From positions 1-43,620 of the forward strand of contig JAYMGJ010000291.1 in the NCBI GenBank assembly GCA_037178675.1: a stretch of 43,620 nt of DNA, in the 5' to 3' direction. The notes beneath the pieces were generated by a model, which made no database searches, was not told the origin of the DNA, and was given only the letters and a program-made list of their open reading frames with translations. Both the position numbers and the translations under genes were made by a program. This stretch comes from Scleroderma bovista (Eukaryota > Basidiomycota > Agaricomycetes > Boletales > Sclerodermataceae). Below are positions 31,479 to 42,395 of the stretch, piece by piece. Position 1 is the stretch's first letter. Each line of letters starts with the position of its first letter.

Positions 31479-31666
31479 AGGGGGGTATTTCTACTGTGCG
31501 ATTCATATAACGATGTATTCTAGCTATCTAAGGTGTTGAGTGCCCGATTTTAATCACAAAGGAGCGCGACTCGCAGGTATTGTGAGTGGGTGACTGTTCA
31601 TTGGTTTCAAGTCAGCTATGTAGTTTTCTCGAGACATGTCATTAGTATGTAACTGTAGCACTCTAT

Positions 31667-32461
31667 CTAAACGGCTCCTCCCGAAAGACGAATCCATACT
31701 ATGGCGCAACTCCAAACACCCTGACATAAGACGCCCCATCCAGACCTTCCTCTTTAGAGCGCTACATGGCTCCCTCTGAACCGGCGACTTCTGGCAGGGC
31801 ATCCCCAACTTCAAAGACCGTCCCCCCTGCCCGAACTGTAGGGACAACAGAAACCCTGGAGCATATTCTACTGGACTGACCACACGGCCAGTCGGAAACC
31901 ATCTGGTCCCTACCGATATCGGTCTGGCCAACGTCCGTGGGAGCTTGGCCGGAAATCCACCTAGGTATCATCCTCGGCTGTGGCTCCATCCTCCTACTAC
32001 CACCCCAGATAGAGGCGGCACCCGTTTCCTCTGGATCTTGATCTCAGAATCCGCCCACCTAATATGGGTCCTTCGATGTGAAAACGTCATCCAGGGCAGT
32101 TTGAACAACACACAGAAGCTCTGGCACAGTAATTTAGACGCTGGCTGAATAAAATTGTTAAACCAACGTCTAGCCCTCGATAGATACATCGCCGCAAAAT
32201 GGAACAGAAAACTGATCACACAGGACTTAGTAAATAAAACTTAAGTGGCAACCACGCCCCGACCTTGGAGCAAGACCGGATCACGAACCTAGAGGGTTTT
32301 AGTGAGTATAACACCGTCTAACCCCGATGCTTCTCTGGGTCGCTTTAGCCGATCCACGAAGCCCCCCACACCCTGTTCCAGCGCGGGCAGTGCGAAAGAG
32401 CATTTTTCCTCGGACCGAAACCCACCCGGGTCTTCGATATAGTGCATTATGTAGAGCGCAA
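31667..32461 (+). mobile_element. LINE 3' fragment, decayed (block C)
   Basis: Same fragment as at 27783, with the same TGA interrupting the zinc knuckle, so both descend from one insertion that was duplicated with the block. Differences: it keeps about 21 bp (CATCTGGTCCCTACCGATAT region, near 31903) missing in block B, and lacks about 18 bp that block B has near 28132. The left flank reads CACTCTAT and the right CACTCTTT. Confidence 0.83.
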
Positions 32462-33495
32462 CACTCTTTGTGCTCCATACTCAAAGTAGAGTTTGAGTGG
32501 CGCAGTGACGGGTTCTAAAGAAGGATATGGATCTACACCCTTCAATCCTCGCGCTGGGTTACCACTATCCGGGGCGGTTGTACCTTGATAGTTGATAAGT
32601 TGAAGTCAGGAAAGCTTGCCGATTCACAACAAACGACACATATGTGAATGTCCTCGACGCAAATTTGAATGTTGAACCGTAATTGATTGATCCACGTGTA
32701 CATCCATTGTCTGCATGTCGTTTCTGCCGCGATATACTATGTATTGCATGCACACCAACTCTCAACATATGCGAGGTTGAGTCAACTAACCTAGACCCTG
32801 TTTGGTCAGTACAGCTGCGGGGTTAGGGCGATCATATGTACATACTTCCGTGATCAGATCCGCCAATGAGGGAAAGGCGAGGCATTGCCCAATATTGCAA
32901 AATTACATTACATCAGTGGTCACAGGTCATGGCAGGGGGGGAATTGACAGAAGTTTGTAATCTGATTTCTCTTCGCTCCAAATCCTTCAAAATTCCTCCC
33001 TTGCACCACAAATACTCCAAGTTTGTGACTTGCGTTAATCTCCCAGGTCAAGTCTGACCGTGCATCTTAATGTAACATGTTCGTTGGACGGGATCCTCGG
33101 CCTGGCATTCAGCGACTCATCAGGTCCTTAAGAGGAAACATGTGGCAATGCCATGTGTGTTCCCCCGTGAACCACTTCATTATTTACTGTGGATAGATAT
33201 TAGACAGCGGGCGCAATTTAGCATGACGGAATGCGTGACTACCGTGCCGGAGGCTATATTCGATCGCCCTCACCGCCCGCCCACTCCACCTGCCTTCCAT
33301 TAAGAATGCATCGTCTACATGCGTCTCTGAACCCAAAGAAGACCTACAGTGACATGGTTTGGAATGGAATCTTTTCTTGTGTAGATCCTGGATCCTGGGA
33401 GGCTTCGAGCAACTGGAATGCTCGTGGAAGTATCGAAGGATGGAAATATGAATGTACCTGATCACAACCGCGTAAGTCGGGCAGCCTTTGATAGT

Positions 33496-33507
33496 GTTCC
33501 TGTTAAC
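33496..33507 (+). promoter_or_regulatory. GTTCCTGTTAAC box of copy 7
   Basis: Identical to the box before copy 5 and at the same distance, 196 bp, from the ATG. Confidence 0.5.
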
Positions 33508-33612
33508 GAGAAAATTTGAACAAAGAAGACATGCTGCACTCCACCTGGTGGTTCCTTGCGCTACCCGAAAACAACAGACAAACAAACATGCACTCACTTA
33601 CGCCCGAGGGGG

Positions 33613-33619
33613 TATAAAA
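33613..33619 (+). promoter_or_regulatory. TATA box of hydrophobin copy 7
   Basis: TATAAAA within GAGGGGGTATAAAAGCCC, 83 bp before the ATG, with the same leader words as copies 5 and 6. Confidence 0.78.
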
Positions 33620-33702
33620 GCCCTGCTGGTCCGACCAGTGCTCTCCAGCAAAGACTCCCAGTCCCAGCTAGCTAGTGCACCAATCCCCACAACTCAGTCA
33701 AA

Positions 33703-34168
33703 ATGTTCATCCGCGCATCTGCCCTCCTCTTGCCAGTGATTGCTCTCGCTTCTGTCGTCGCCGCCGCCCCAGAGCCCATCGCCGCCCGCACTGGTAGCAG
33801 CTGCAGCAATGGCACTCTGCAATGCTGCACATCGACCTTTGCAGTAAGTTATCTCGCTTTATTTCTTTCCGAGACGGCGGTTAACCAGTTACTTGTTCAT
33901 TCGTAGGCTACGCAAACCAATGCCAATCTACTCGCGGGGCTCCTGGGAATCGTCGGTAGCATCCCCGTCATCGGCCCTCTCTTGGCCATCGGCTGCTCTC
34001 CTCTCACCATCATAGGTGTTGGAGGTAATACCTGCACCCAGCAAACCGTCTGCTGCCAGAATGCTGTTTTCGTAAGTGTTCCGTATGCGACAATGATAGA
34101 AGAACCCTCCCTGATGCGTTGCACAGAATGGCCTTGTCAACGTTGGTTGCACTAACGTCAGCCTGTGA
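33703..34168 (+). CDS. Class I hydrophobin, copy 7
   Basis: Exons 33703-33843, 33907-34071, 34127-34168; introns 63 and 55 bp, phase 0, GT/AG; 115 residues. Signal peptide MFIRASALLLPVIALASVVA. Cysteines: C34, C41-C42, C77, C90, C96-C97, C110. Exon 1 and intron 1 resemble copy 6 (the ATCTCG and CGAGACGGCGG words are shared), but the donor is a normal GTAAGT. Exon 1 ends CTSTFA, where copies 4-6 end in Q. The loop before C90 is one residue shorter (GVGGNTC). It ends NVSL with no GL extension, like copies 1 and 2, so its 3' end may have another history than its 5' end. It is the last gene on the A/B/C block series; downstream DNA no longer follows the block. Confidence 0.97.
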
Positions 34169-36370
34169 AATGTAATGAAATATCATGCCGGTGGAACGTC
34201 TTGAGGCTGTACTGTCTGTAAATGTACTGGATTGATCCGTTTGTGTATGGCAGACTGTCTTCTTGCTATGAAAATTACTGCGATGAAAGCATACTGAAAT
34301 GGGTCAGTGGTGTCACGAATGCAGACCACATCAGAGATCGAGTATCTGTACATACCTGGCAAGTTAATTCAAGTGGTATGAATCATTTCATATTGGGAAC
34401 GCAAATATAGGGATAGGTAAGGCGAACCACTATTGAGCACAACGTGTATTTGGCTTCAGGGTGGGGGTTAATGGAAGCATAGTTCCTAGTCTGAAGCGGC
34501 ACATATAATTAGTCCTAGGCACTTACTACTGCTGCACCGCATCCAGAGAGGTCCCCTGTAGTGACCAAAACTGACCGAGTGCGCTATCCCGAGGGCTGCA
34601 TAGTGGCTGCACGTCCACCACAAAGTGGGTTGTCACGGGAGAACTAGTTTGAGGCCTTAAAATACAAATTTCGAAGACTGACAGTTTTTTACAATCATCC
34701 AGACACCACTCCCAGTGCCACGTATCCCCCCTTGGATCTGGATGGAAGGGCGGCTGAAGCGAGTAAAGCTGGATCGACCTAGAGCGCCAGAATAAAATGA
34801 TGATGATTGCAAGGGAACTCGTTTCAGATCCCCTTCGCTGCTTGACGAGCTTTCGACAGGTCGTATCAGCGGGGATACAAACCGCTCTGAAAAGAAGGTG
34901 ATGCGTATCAACATCAATGGAAGTTGGAATTGCTTTGTCAGGTGCGAAAATAGTTGATTACGTAACGAGTCATCTGGACTCAGCAGCGTACTATGAACTT
35001 CGCGATGGACTTAGGATGAACGGTACATAAGATGATGACATGTATTCCTGTTCGTTCGTTACGAAGGGCGAGCGGGAGAATTATTTCCTTTGTCTTCGGC
35101 GGTTGCATTCACCGGGTCTATTACACTTGTGTCCATGTAATTTCCCCTGAGCATATATCATTCCAAGGGATATCACCGCAGTACTTACCCCTCCAGTGGA
35201 CTCAATCAAAATTTATCAAATTGTAAAGTGTGCTCCCCATGGGAAGCAAAGTTGTTAGTTTTCCTCCATGATTTTTTACTCCCAGGTATCATCCATATCC
35301 ACATCTCCCACTCGTTCTCTCCCCTGCTCGTGACAGTGATGCGAAGAATGCTGACGTATTGAAATTCTTTGGCATTAGGGAAACTGGATGTGCTGTGTAA
35401 TAATTAAATTCCGCAGCACGGTGATTGTCCGAAGGCCGTGGCTAAGTATATCTCAGATTTCTGGGGTTGCAGACTTGATTGTATGTCCCAAACCATGGGG
35501 AATGGATTTTCCCCGTGCATCAGTTTAATACGCTTGAAATTCTAGACTTCGAAACGAGTGGTACATGAGAAATCAGAACTGATTCCTTTAAACCCGACAT
35601 TCTTCCTAAGACACCGATATTGATATTCAAATCAGAAGTTTCAATGATGAACGCGAACCGGGACGACAAAAGCCGTGCCGAGAAGATCAGTCAGAAACAA
35701 GAACAACGTCTGTACAGCAGCGGACTTAGGACTATCTGTCCCGTGTTCTGTTTAGGAGCCAGTAGGATCATACCTCCCGCGATAGGCATCTGTAACTAAT
35801 GTATAACAGTGAGAAATCCGAGGGCGTTCTACTATTACACATGTTCCGATGGCCGCTGTGTAAATTCTTAGTGCGGTCTAGATTCATTGCTGCCCCTTGA
35901 ACACGTCATATTGCCAGTTCACGATCCCGCCAACGGAAGTCACATCAGCAGCATGTCCTCCGCTCACCTAATTTGCTCCTTAGTTTGCCACTCACCTAAC
36001 CTTGTTAATGAGGCAATCGGAACACTCATTGGTCATAAATTTCCCCTCCTCTCTCAAGAGATGGCAAACATGTGGATATGAGTACAACGAGGATTTGTAC
36101 GGGGGACTCACCTGCCAATCAAACTCCGGTTTACATAGAAACCCATATGGCTACTGGATCCCAGCGGCCTTTCTTCTTCCTTGAACTCGGTAAGGAAGGG
36201 AAACAGTTCCATCCAACAGAAGACATAAGGAACTTGCTCACAGTCACGTAACTCGGTTCGGCGAAGGGTGGCCATGACCCTGATCATATATGTGTGTTCA
36301 TAAAAGGATTTCCCGTCCGACGGATATCCTGCTGGAGATGCCATATTTCTTCGAACAAACAAGTACATTC
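34169..36370. other. Intergenic, copies 7-8; no gene
   Basis: About 2.2 kb in which I recognise no gene. A minus frame at 34657-34917 (86 codons, Ser-rich) and short plus frames (35032-35226, 35887-36081) carry no domain. The distal part of copy 8's promoter lies after about 36000; TGTTCATAAAAGGA near 36295 may be a remnant of the upstream box. Confidence 0.45.
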
Positions 36371-36388
36371 ATCTTTGGTCCTGGAAGG

Positions 36389-36395
36389 TATAAAA
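36389..36395 (+). promoter_or_regulatory. TATA box of hydrophobin copy 8
   Basis: TATAAAA within GGAAGGTATAAAATCCC, 84 bp before the ATG. The leader is more diverged than in copies 5-7 but keeps GTTAGCTCTCCAATCCC. Confidence 0.75.
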
Positions 36396-36479
36396 TCCCT
36401 TGTTGATCAGGCCAATGAACTTCACCCAAGAGTTCCGGTCATAACCAGTTAGCTCTCCAATCCCTAGGTCCCAGTTAAA

Positions 36480-36954
36480 ATGTTCATCCGCGCATCTGGT
36501 CTCCTTGTCCCAATCGTTGCCCTCTCTTCCATGGTGGCAGCCGCCCCAGGGCCAGTCGTCCGCGGTGATGGAAGTTGCAGCAATGGCACTCTGCAATGTT
36601 GCCAATCGACCACGACAGTAAGTCATCACGCTTCATTCAGTCCTGTGATGACCGACGATCAACGCACCCACCATATGTAGGCTACTTCGCAAAATCTCAA
36701 CGCACTCACTGGCCTCCTGGGCATTGTTGCCGAAATCCCCCTTGTGGGGCCCTTACTTGGACTCAACTGCTCGCCTATTACCGTCATAGGTCTCGGCAGT
36801 GGAGCCAACTGCGCTCAGCAGACCGTTTGCTGCCAAAACACTCAATTCGTAAGTACATTATACAGAATTTAAATGATCGAGGGTTTTCACCTGATGCGTT
36901 ACACAGAATGGTCTTATTAATATTGGTTGCACTAATCTCAACCTTGGTTTGTGA
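36480..36954 (+). CDS. Class I hydrophobin, copy 8
   Basis: Exons 36480-36617, 36681-36848, 36907-36954; introns 63 and 58 bp, phase 0, GT/AG; 117 residues. Signal peptide [20 protein letters not shown]. Cysteines: C33, C40-C41, C76, C90, C96-C97, C110. It has an [12 protein letters not shown] linker in place of [13 protein letters not shown], and a loop with a single acidic residue ([16 protein letters not shown]). Exon 2 resembles minus-strand copy 9 ([13 protein letters not shown] against [18 protein letters not shown] in both), so copies 8 and 9 look like closer relatives than their opposite orientation suggests. Confidence 0.97.
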
Positions 36955-37139
36955 AATGCGTAGGGTCCAGTGGCCGGTCAAGCAGGATGGAAGTAAAAAA
37001 ATATCTCTACCCTGCCTGTCATCCATAGTACTTCATTAACCCATTTACTACGTTTGACAAAAATACGTTCGTTCGTGTTAAGCGGTCAAAGGCTGAAAGC
37101 CAGCGCGGAAAATCATCCTGGTCCTAAAGGTGTGGTAGC

Positions 37140-37670
37140 AGGACCCGGGTCAATGCGTACAAATGTTATATCCAGATTTTTCGATTTTGGGGGTTTATAT
37201 CCGCAGAGTTTTTGGGTATGAAGTGTCCGCATATGTACTCGGACCTAGGTCTTTTGGTGCTTTATATCCGCACATTTGGATACAACCTCAAAACACGAGC
37301 GCTCTGCACCATCTCAAGGTCTTTAGCCTGATACAACATCACAGTGCATGCATTGTGTGAAATGGAAACACCTCCAATTGAAGCTAAAATGCTTTTTACC
37401 ATCATCATCATCGTGTCTATCTACTAGTATCCACATACAGATCTAACATTGCCTTGTAATAGAGTAGTAGTAGACTGAATCGTACCCTTTGTGTCCGCAT
37501 ACATGGATATAACATTGCTCCCGACCAGGCCAGTCTGTCCGCACCAAATATTGGACATTTGTCACATACATACCCCAATCTATCCGCATAGGATTGGACA
37601 TTTGGCCTATTTTGCCCCCATTTCTGTCCGCACACCGGATATGACATATATAGGAATTGACCCGGGTCCT
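37140..37670. mobile_element. hAT-like miniature element (MITE), 8 bp target duplication
   Basis: The 531 bp element begins AGGACCCGGGTCAAT and ends with its exact reverse complement, a 15 bp perfect terminal inverted repeat. GTGGTAGC stands on both sides (37132-37139 and 37671-37678). An 8 bp target duplication is the hallmark of hAT transposons. The word T(A/G)TCCGCA occurs seven times on the plus strand (37198, 37224, 37265, 37492, 37536, 37581, 37625), three near the left end and four near the right, as hAT subterminal binding motifs often do. No transposase is encoded. Confidence 0.87.
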
Positions 37671-37854
37671 GTGGTAGCTTGCAGAGAAGCCAAAGAGCAA
37701 CGCGGCAGTGCCACGCCAGGTTATGTCATCAGACAGAGGCAGCCGCTTGAGTTTTTCTCGTCAGCCACACAGCAGAAACAGTTCAGAAAAGCAAGGTTTC
37801 TCCCATTTATGTTCACTAGTAGGAAAGTGTCCCAGGCTCAGCTAGCTTTCCGCC

Positions 37855-38005
37855 CCAATCCTTCTAGTACAGACAAAGTGTTCATCCATGCATTTCACTC
37901 TCCATTTTCAAGTTTTTGCCGCCTCTTCCATCGTCGCAGCCACCCCAGAGCCCATCGCAGCTTTGAAGGACAGAAGACGCAGTGAGGGCTCCTGCAGTGT
38001 CAGGA
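37855..38005 (+). pseudogene. Hydrophobin relic: leader, signal peptide and first cysteine only
   Basis: The leader words CCCAGGCTCAGCTAGCT and CCCCAATCC are followed by CAAAGTGTTCATCC, where intact copies have CAAAATGTTCATCC, so the start codon has become GTG (37878). After a frameshifted stretch the frame reads VFAASSIVAATPEPIAAL and then EGSCS, matching the end of the signal peptide, the APEPIAA linker and the first cysteine. The cysteine doublet and exons 2 and 3 are not recognisable. It has no recognisable TATA box. It is a dead copy between copies 8 and 9. Confidence 0.8.
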
Positions 38006-40566
38006 GAATGCACACCCTGTACATTGGTCATTTCTTGTTTACACTCCATGGACGTGATCCAACGCTACCTTTCATGTGCAGACTCCCCAAGTGAGTGGAA
38101 AGCCCTGCCGAGAATCCTTTGCTTGATTGTTGGCTTCTCTTACATGATGACCTTCCATAGAGTGGAGATTGAGCCCACAGGCCGAATGGACTTCTGCCTG
38201 TGGGCTGAGTTTACGAGCAGACCTCGCAGCTCCCTAAATACTGGCAATACGCCACAAGAATGACCTAATATGCCTTGTCGTCAAGTTTGGGATGAAAAAA
38301 CGGAAGCACAGACTTGTCTGGCATGTCACTGAGGACGTGTTAGAAGTTCCCCACTCTCGGTACTGACAGTGTGGGTGACAACCAAGACAGGACCCGTCGT
38401 TCCGATATTCTGGCTAACCTCACGTCTATGGGGATATGTCCCCAAACATTTAGATGCATCGATGTGCCCTGGAAACATCACAAATGATTCTCGGCACTGC
38501 AGAGCAGGCCTTTGTACGCCTTGGCTTGGACAGATCGGTGATGATATTCATACACATTCTGAAGTCCATCTGATGACAAACAAATTGATACTGTGTGCAG
38601 CGTATTGGATATGATTCAATGTGTTAAGTATTCATTTCATTTCTGCATTGGGCCATTCATTTTCAATAGAGGAGGATGTTTCATGTGACTACCCACAAGA
38701 CTGCGATCCGATAGGCAGCGCCACCCAATATTCACAATTCTATTGGTTCTCCAACGATAGGCCACTGGTTTTCTTAGCAACCGCAATATTTCCCCATGGT
38801 CGTGTCCTTTCGCTGATCCTGAACCATGGCAGAAATTATAACAAGCGGACGGTACCACAGTTTGTTCCAAGCTAGTAAAGCATCGGATGGTCATAGACCA
38901 TTTGTCTGGGTCAACACGCACCTCGCTGAATCCCATGAATCATACTATAAGTAATTTATTATGTTATGGCGAATGAATCCGAGAACCTCGTATCTGCGGT
39001 TTCCCAGGGACCCAGGTACATGGCTGTTCATAGCAGCATGGAAAGGTACTGGTCTGCTTGGCTCATTGGGCCGGAAACCGGCGGCGTCTTGTTCATGTCG
39101 CAACTAACGTAAGTGAGCAATCTGGCATTTCATTGACCGGTAGGGTTCCAGAGTCCAGACCACCACCACCCACATCCATGGACCGTTTCGAAGGGATGTT
39201 TCGAGGGGAGATGATAAGTTGACTTTTCTTGCATTTCAAGGTGTAAATTCAATCCCTCTTCGGACGGAATGACTATGCTACGGACTTTATACGCAATGCA
39301 CGTTGCTACACAGATCGGATTACTTACTGAGGGTGGCTGACACCTTGAAGATACTACATGTTAAAACCATCTGCATCAGCGTCATGGTCACCAGCAGGGG
39401 GTACAAGGAGAGTAAAATCCTACTCAGGGGCAACCATACAAAACGCGAATGATGTTTGTCTCGGGGATAGTATTAGTAAGGATAACACCTGGAGCTCGAT
39501 TAATTTGTACACAGTCTTGCAGAGAGGAAAAGGTTTTGATCCACATCCTTCTTCGGAACCCATTACCGCGCCATCCTACAGTCACTGCTTCTACCAATCC
39601 TGGTGGTCTCAAGGGTCGGAGTTCCAATTACACCCACTATTCCGACCACCAACCCCCCTGTGATCGTGTCGACTGCGACGTCTTCTAGCGAGGCATCCCA
39701 CACACAAACCATAGGCTACCCGCTGTGCGATGTAGTTTTCTTTTTCGACAGTTCCCGCTGTATATGGAGCCCCTTGTGGCCCGCCTCTCCCCCTGGATAC
39801 CTTCACGTGCACCTGGTTGTCAGTGACAGGACAGTCAGATACAGAGGGAAGCCTGAAAATTTTTCCCTGCATGTGAAGGAGGTTTCGCATCACAATGAAC
39901 TCTTCAATTGATTGGGTGTGGCGGTACATACGCCATGACTATCTTAATCGTCAATTTTTTGGTTCTGTTCTACTTCTTCTCTGCAGTAAGGTCACTTTTT
40001 TTGCAAGGGTGATCCTAATATTCTACGCGAAAGGAGCACTGAATTGGGTTCCCAGACAATTGTCACTTTTTTGGCGCATAATATTCTGGCTTACTCACTA
40101 TTTGATGCGCCAATTTCGTCGTACTGGTCTTATGGTCTGGAGCAGTGTAAGTCGTCCTGCATTCGGGATAGTTGCATTGGCTCAGTTTATTGGTGACAAG
40201 GGCCTTCGTGCAGGAGACCTTTCTTGCAAACACTGCCACTGTTGACAGCGCCAGCAGAAGTGCCCAGTGCTAATTGCTTGTGACGCCGCAGACTGTCCTG
40301 ATCAACTACAACCATCTAGTGTCAAATAACTTCGCCTTCCCTACTTTTATATTCGCGAATCGTGATCTCACTTTGGTCCAAAGCAATTTGCACCAACTAA
40401 ACTGGCCTCTTGCGTTCGCCTGAGGTATTCCGTCGCAATTTGTCACAACAAAATTCATATAGCAACAATACATTTCGGCCATGCATAAACGGACCAACCC
40501 AATACAATTACAGACAAGACAACTTCAATGTTCCTCCGCGAGCTATTTTGATCACATCTCTTCACT
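38006..40566. other. No gene recognised
   Basis: About 2.5 kb without an identifiable gene. Frames of 60-116 codons occur (38621-38875 plus, 39358-39663 plus, 39895-40245 plus and minus counterparts). One (about 39603-39730) translates to a Thr/Pro/Ser-rich stretch like a linker of a secreted protein, but no adjoining domain was found. Confidence 0.4.
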
Positions 40567-41036
40567 TTACACGCCAACATTGATGTTAGTGCAGCCAACA
40601 TTGATAAGACCGTTCTGTGTAAAAGCATCAGGTGAGTCACTTCTAGCTCTGTTGCGTATAGGCCACTTACGAATTGAGTGTTTTGGCAGCAGACGGTTTG
40701 CTGTGCGCAGTTAGCAGTACCAAGACCCACGACGGTGATTGGAGAGCAGTTGATGGCCAAGAGAGGCCCAATGAGGGGAATATTGGCGACGACGCCCAGG
40801 AGGCCGGTGAGCAAGTTGAGGTTGTTTTGGGTAGCCTACGAATGAAAAGTTAGTTGGTTAACGGCCATCTCGGGAAGGAGAATGGTGTGACAGCTTACTT
40901 CGAAGGTTGATGTGCAGCATTTCAAAGTGCCATTGCTGCAGCTGTCAGTGCGCGCTGCGATGGGCTCTGGTGCAGCGGCGACGACAGAGGAGAGGGCAAG
41001 AACCGGCAAGAGGAGGGCGGATGGGCGGATGAACAT
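40567..41036 (-). CDS. Class I hydrophobin, copy 9 (inverted)
   Basis: Exons on the minus strand: 41036-40899, 40835-40671, 40614-40567; introns 63 and 56 bp, phase 0, GT/AG (donors GTAAGC and GTAAGT); 116 residues. The signal peptide starts MFIRPSALLL, with Pro where all other copies have Ala at residue 5. Cysteines: C33, C40-C41, C76, C89, C95-C96, C109. The doublet is preceded by TLKCC rather than TLQCC. It ends NINVGV with a TAA stop; the others end in TGA. The coding sequence is complete, with TATA box, upstream box and leader in the expected places, so it should be expressible. It faces the plus-strand array and shares its orientation with the decayed copy at 42396-42816. Confidence 0.96.
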
Positions 41037-41119
41037 TTTGGCTAAGTTATGGGGATTGGAGCACTAGCTAGCTAAGACTGGGACTCTTTGCTGGAGAGCA
41101 TTGGTTTGATTAGCAGGGA

Positions 41120-41126
41120 TTTTATA
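41120..41126 (-). promoter_or_regulatory. TATA box of hydrophobin copy 9
   Basis: TATAAAA on the minus strand in the context GGTATAAAATCCCTGC, 84 bp before the start codon, with CTCTCCAGCAAAGAGTCCC in the leader. Confidence 0.78.
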
Positions 41127-41232
41127 CCTTTCGGATGATGGTGAGTGTTTGTTTGGGTCTTACTTCAGGAAACATGACAAAATATCGATTTTCCTGTAGG
41201 GTGAGGCATATTTCCTTTGCATGAATTTTATT

Positions 41233-41244
41233 GTTAACAGGAAC
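41233..41244 (-). promoter_or_regulatory. GTTCCTGTTAAC box of copy 9
   Basis: Same 12-mer as before copies 5 and 7, on the minus strand, 197 bp from the start codon. Its preservation in an inverted copy with an otherwise different upstream region is the best evidence that it matters. Confidence 0.5.
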
Positions 41245-41375
41245 ACTGATCAAGGCAGCTTGGCAGGTACATTTACTTCCCTAATGCTCACTCCTCCACG
41301 ATCATTGTGGATAAAAGGCAGCCGAGGTCAGCACAGTAGTCACATATACCAGCATACTAATTTGCGCCCGCTGTC

Positions 41376-42395
41376 TGTCCACAGTAAACAGAGGAACGAT
41401 TTACGTGGAGGCACCGCCCCAAGTTTCCTCTTAAGAATCTGATGTCCGTGGATTCCAGGCCAAGGTTCCCATTTGGCGATCATGTTGCGCTATTAACGCG
41501 GACTTGGTAGATTTCCTGGAATCAAGGGGCTTGTAATGTGCGTCCTGCAGGGGAGAGATTCCCGGAGCATAAAGTGGCTGCATCCTCTAACCTCTAAAGC
41601 GCACCTAGTGATCGTTGAGAATGGACTTGATCACGGAAGAACAGACGAAATGGCACGCTAACGCCGCAGCTGTTCTGGCGCAAGGGGACCAATCTCGCTA
41701 TGCTATCACAGTTCAACGATATTATTCGTGGCACAAAACGTTATTGCTTGCTACTACAAACATACGGCTACGGTCTGCTGATAATCTGACTTCAGCGTCA
41801 GCTAACCAACTTTGGCAACTTAGTAACTCATAGATGTACGTGGAATACTATAAGCCAGCGGGCAAGGTTCGGATTCATGCCCCTTAATTCAGAACTATTT
41901 GCGCGCAACTCCGCCTTGAGCGTAAAGAAACAGTCGGGTCACACTTCGTTACATGTTGGTGACATTGGCAGGCGTAGGTTTCATGGGTGTAAGTATTACG
42001 GCTCCACCGTAGCTACCTAAGACTAATCACCTGCAGCCCCGTGGGATGCTCACGCCGTTTGGACCCATCGTTAGTACCGAATGGCCACCCACAGCCGCAC
42101 ATTTGCGAGTATCGATGCCGGATACTCGATGCCTTAGATAGCGCTATTACTGCATCCCATAGCAGGAATACCACCCTTCATGTTGCTTAGATGCGGGTTC
42201 TGAAAATCACCTGGATCTGCGACTTTGTGGTCCCTGACACTCAAATTTGGTAAACCACTTCTAGTATTCTGACTGAACTCTCACATAAATTTTCCATTGC
42301 TCTATGTAGCACTAATATACTTCGGCTGTACATGGGAACTTAACCTCGCACAACGCCAAAAGGACAGGCGCGAGACCGTGTCGCTCCTATTCGCT
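41376..42395. other. Intergenic, copy 9 to decayed copy; no gene
   Basis: Distal promoter of copy 9 and about 1 kb of unassigned DNA. The 72-codon frame at 41615-41833 has no recognisable domain. No element ends were found. Confidence 0.4.

Larger units (their letters stand above)
30981..33612 (+). repeat. Tandem intergenic block C (copy 6 to copy 7)
   Basis: Third copy of the block. It carries the LINE 3' fragment at the same place as block B (31667-32461) and a private solo LTR (31275-31478), but not the foldback element. The site homologous to the foldback insertion reads TATTTACTGTGG near 33182 and is empty. Sequence outside the insertions follows blocks A and B, with small deletions near 32620 and 33340. 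Confidence 0.85.

Noticed and set aside
34657..34917. 86-codon Ser-rich minus-strand frame
   Set aside because: No domain, no splice continuation, no promoter seen; likely chance.
37198..37632. Seven TCCGCA words considered as a CRISPR-like or regulatory array
   Set aside because: Spacing is irregular, the words lie inside a transposon-like element, and CRISPR arrays are not expected in a fungal nuclear genome.
39895..40245. 116-codon hydrophobic plus-strand frame, considered as a small membrane protein
   Set aside because: It lacks a clear promoter or conserved motif, and base composition does not suggest coding. Kept as unassigned.
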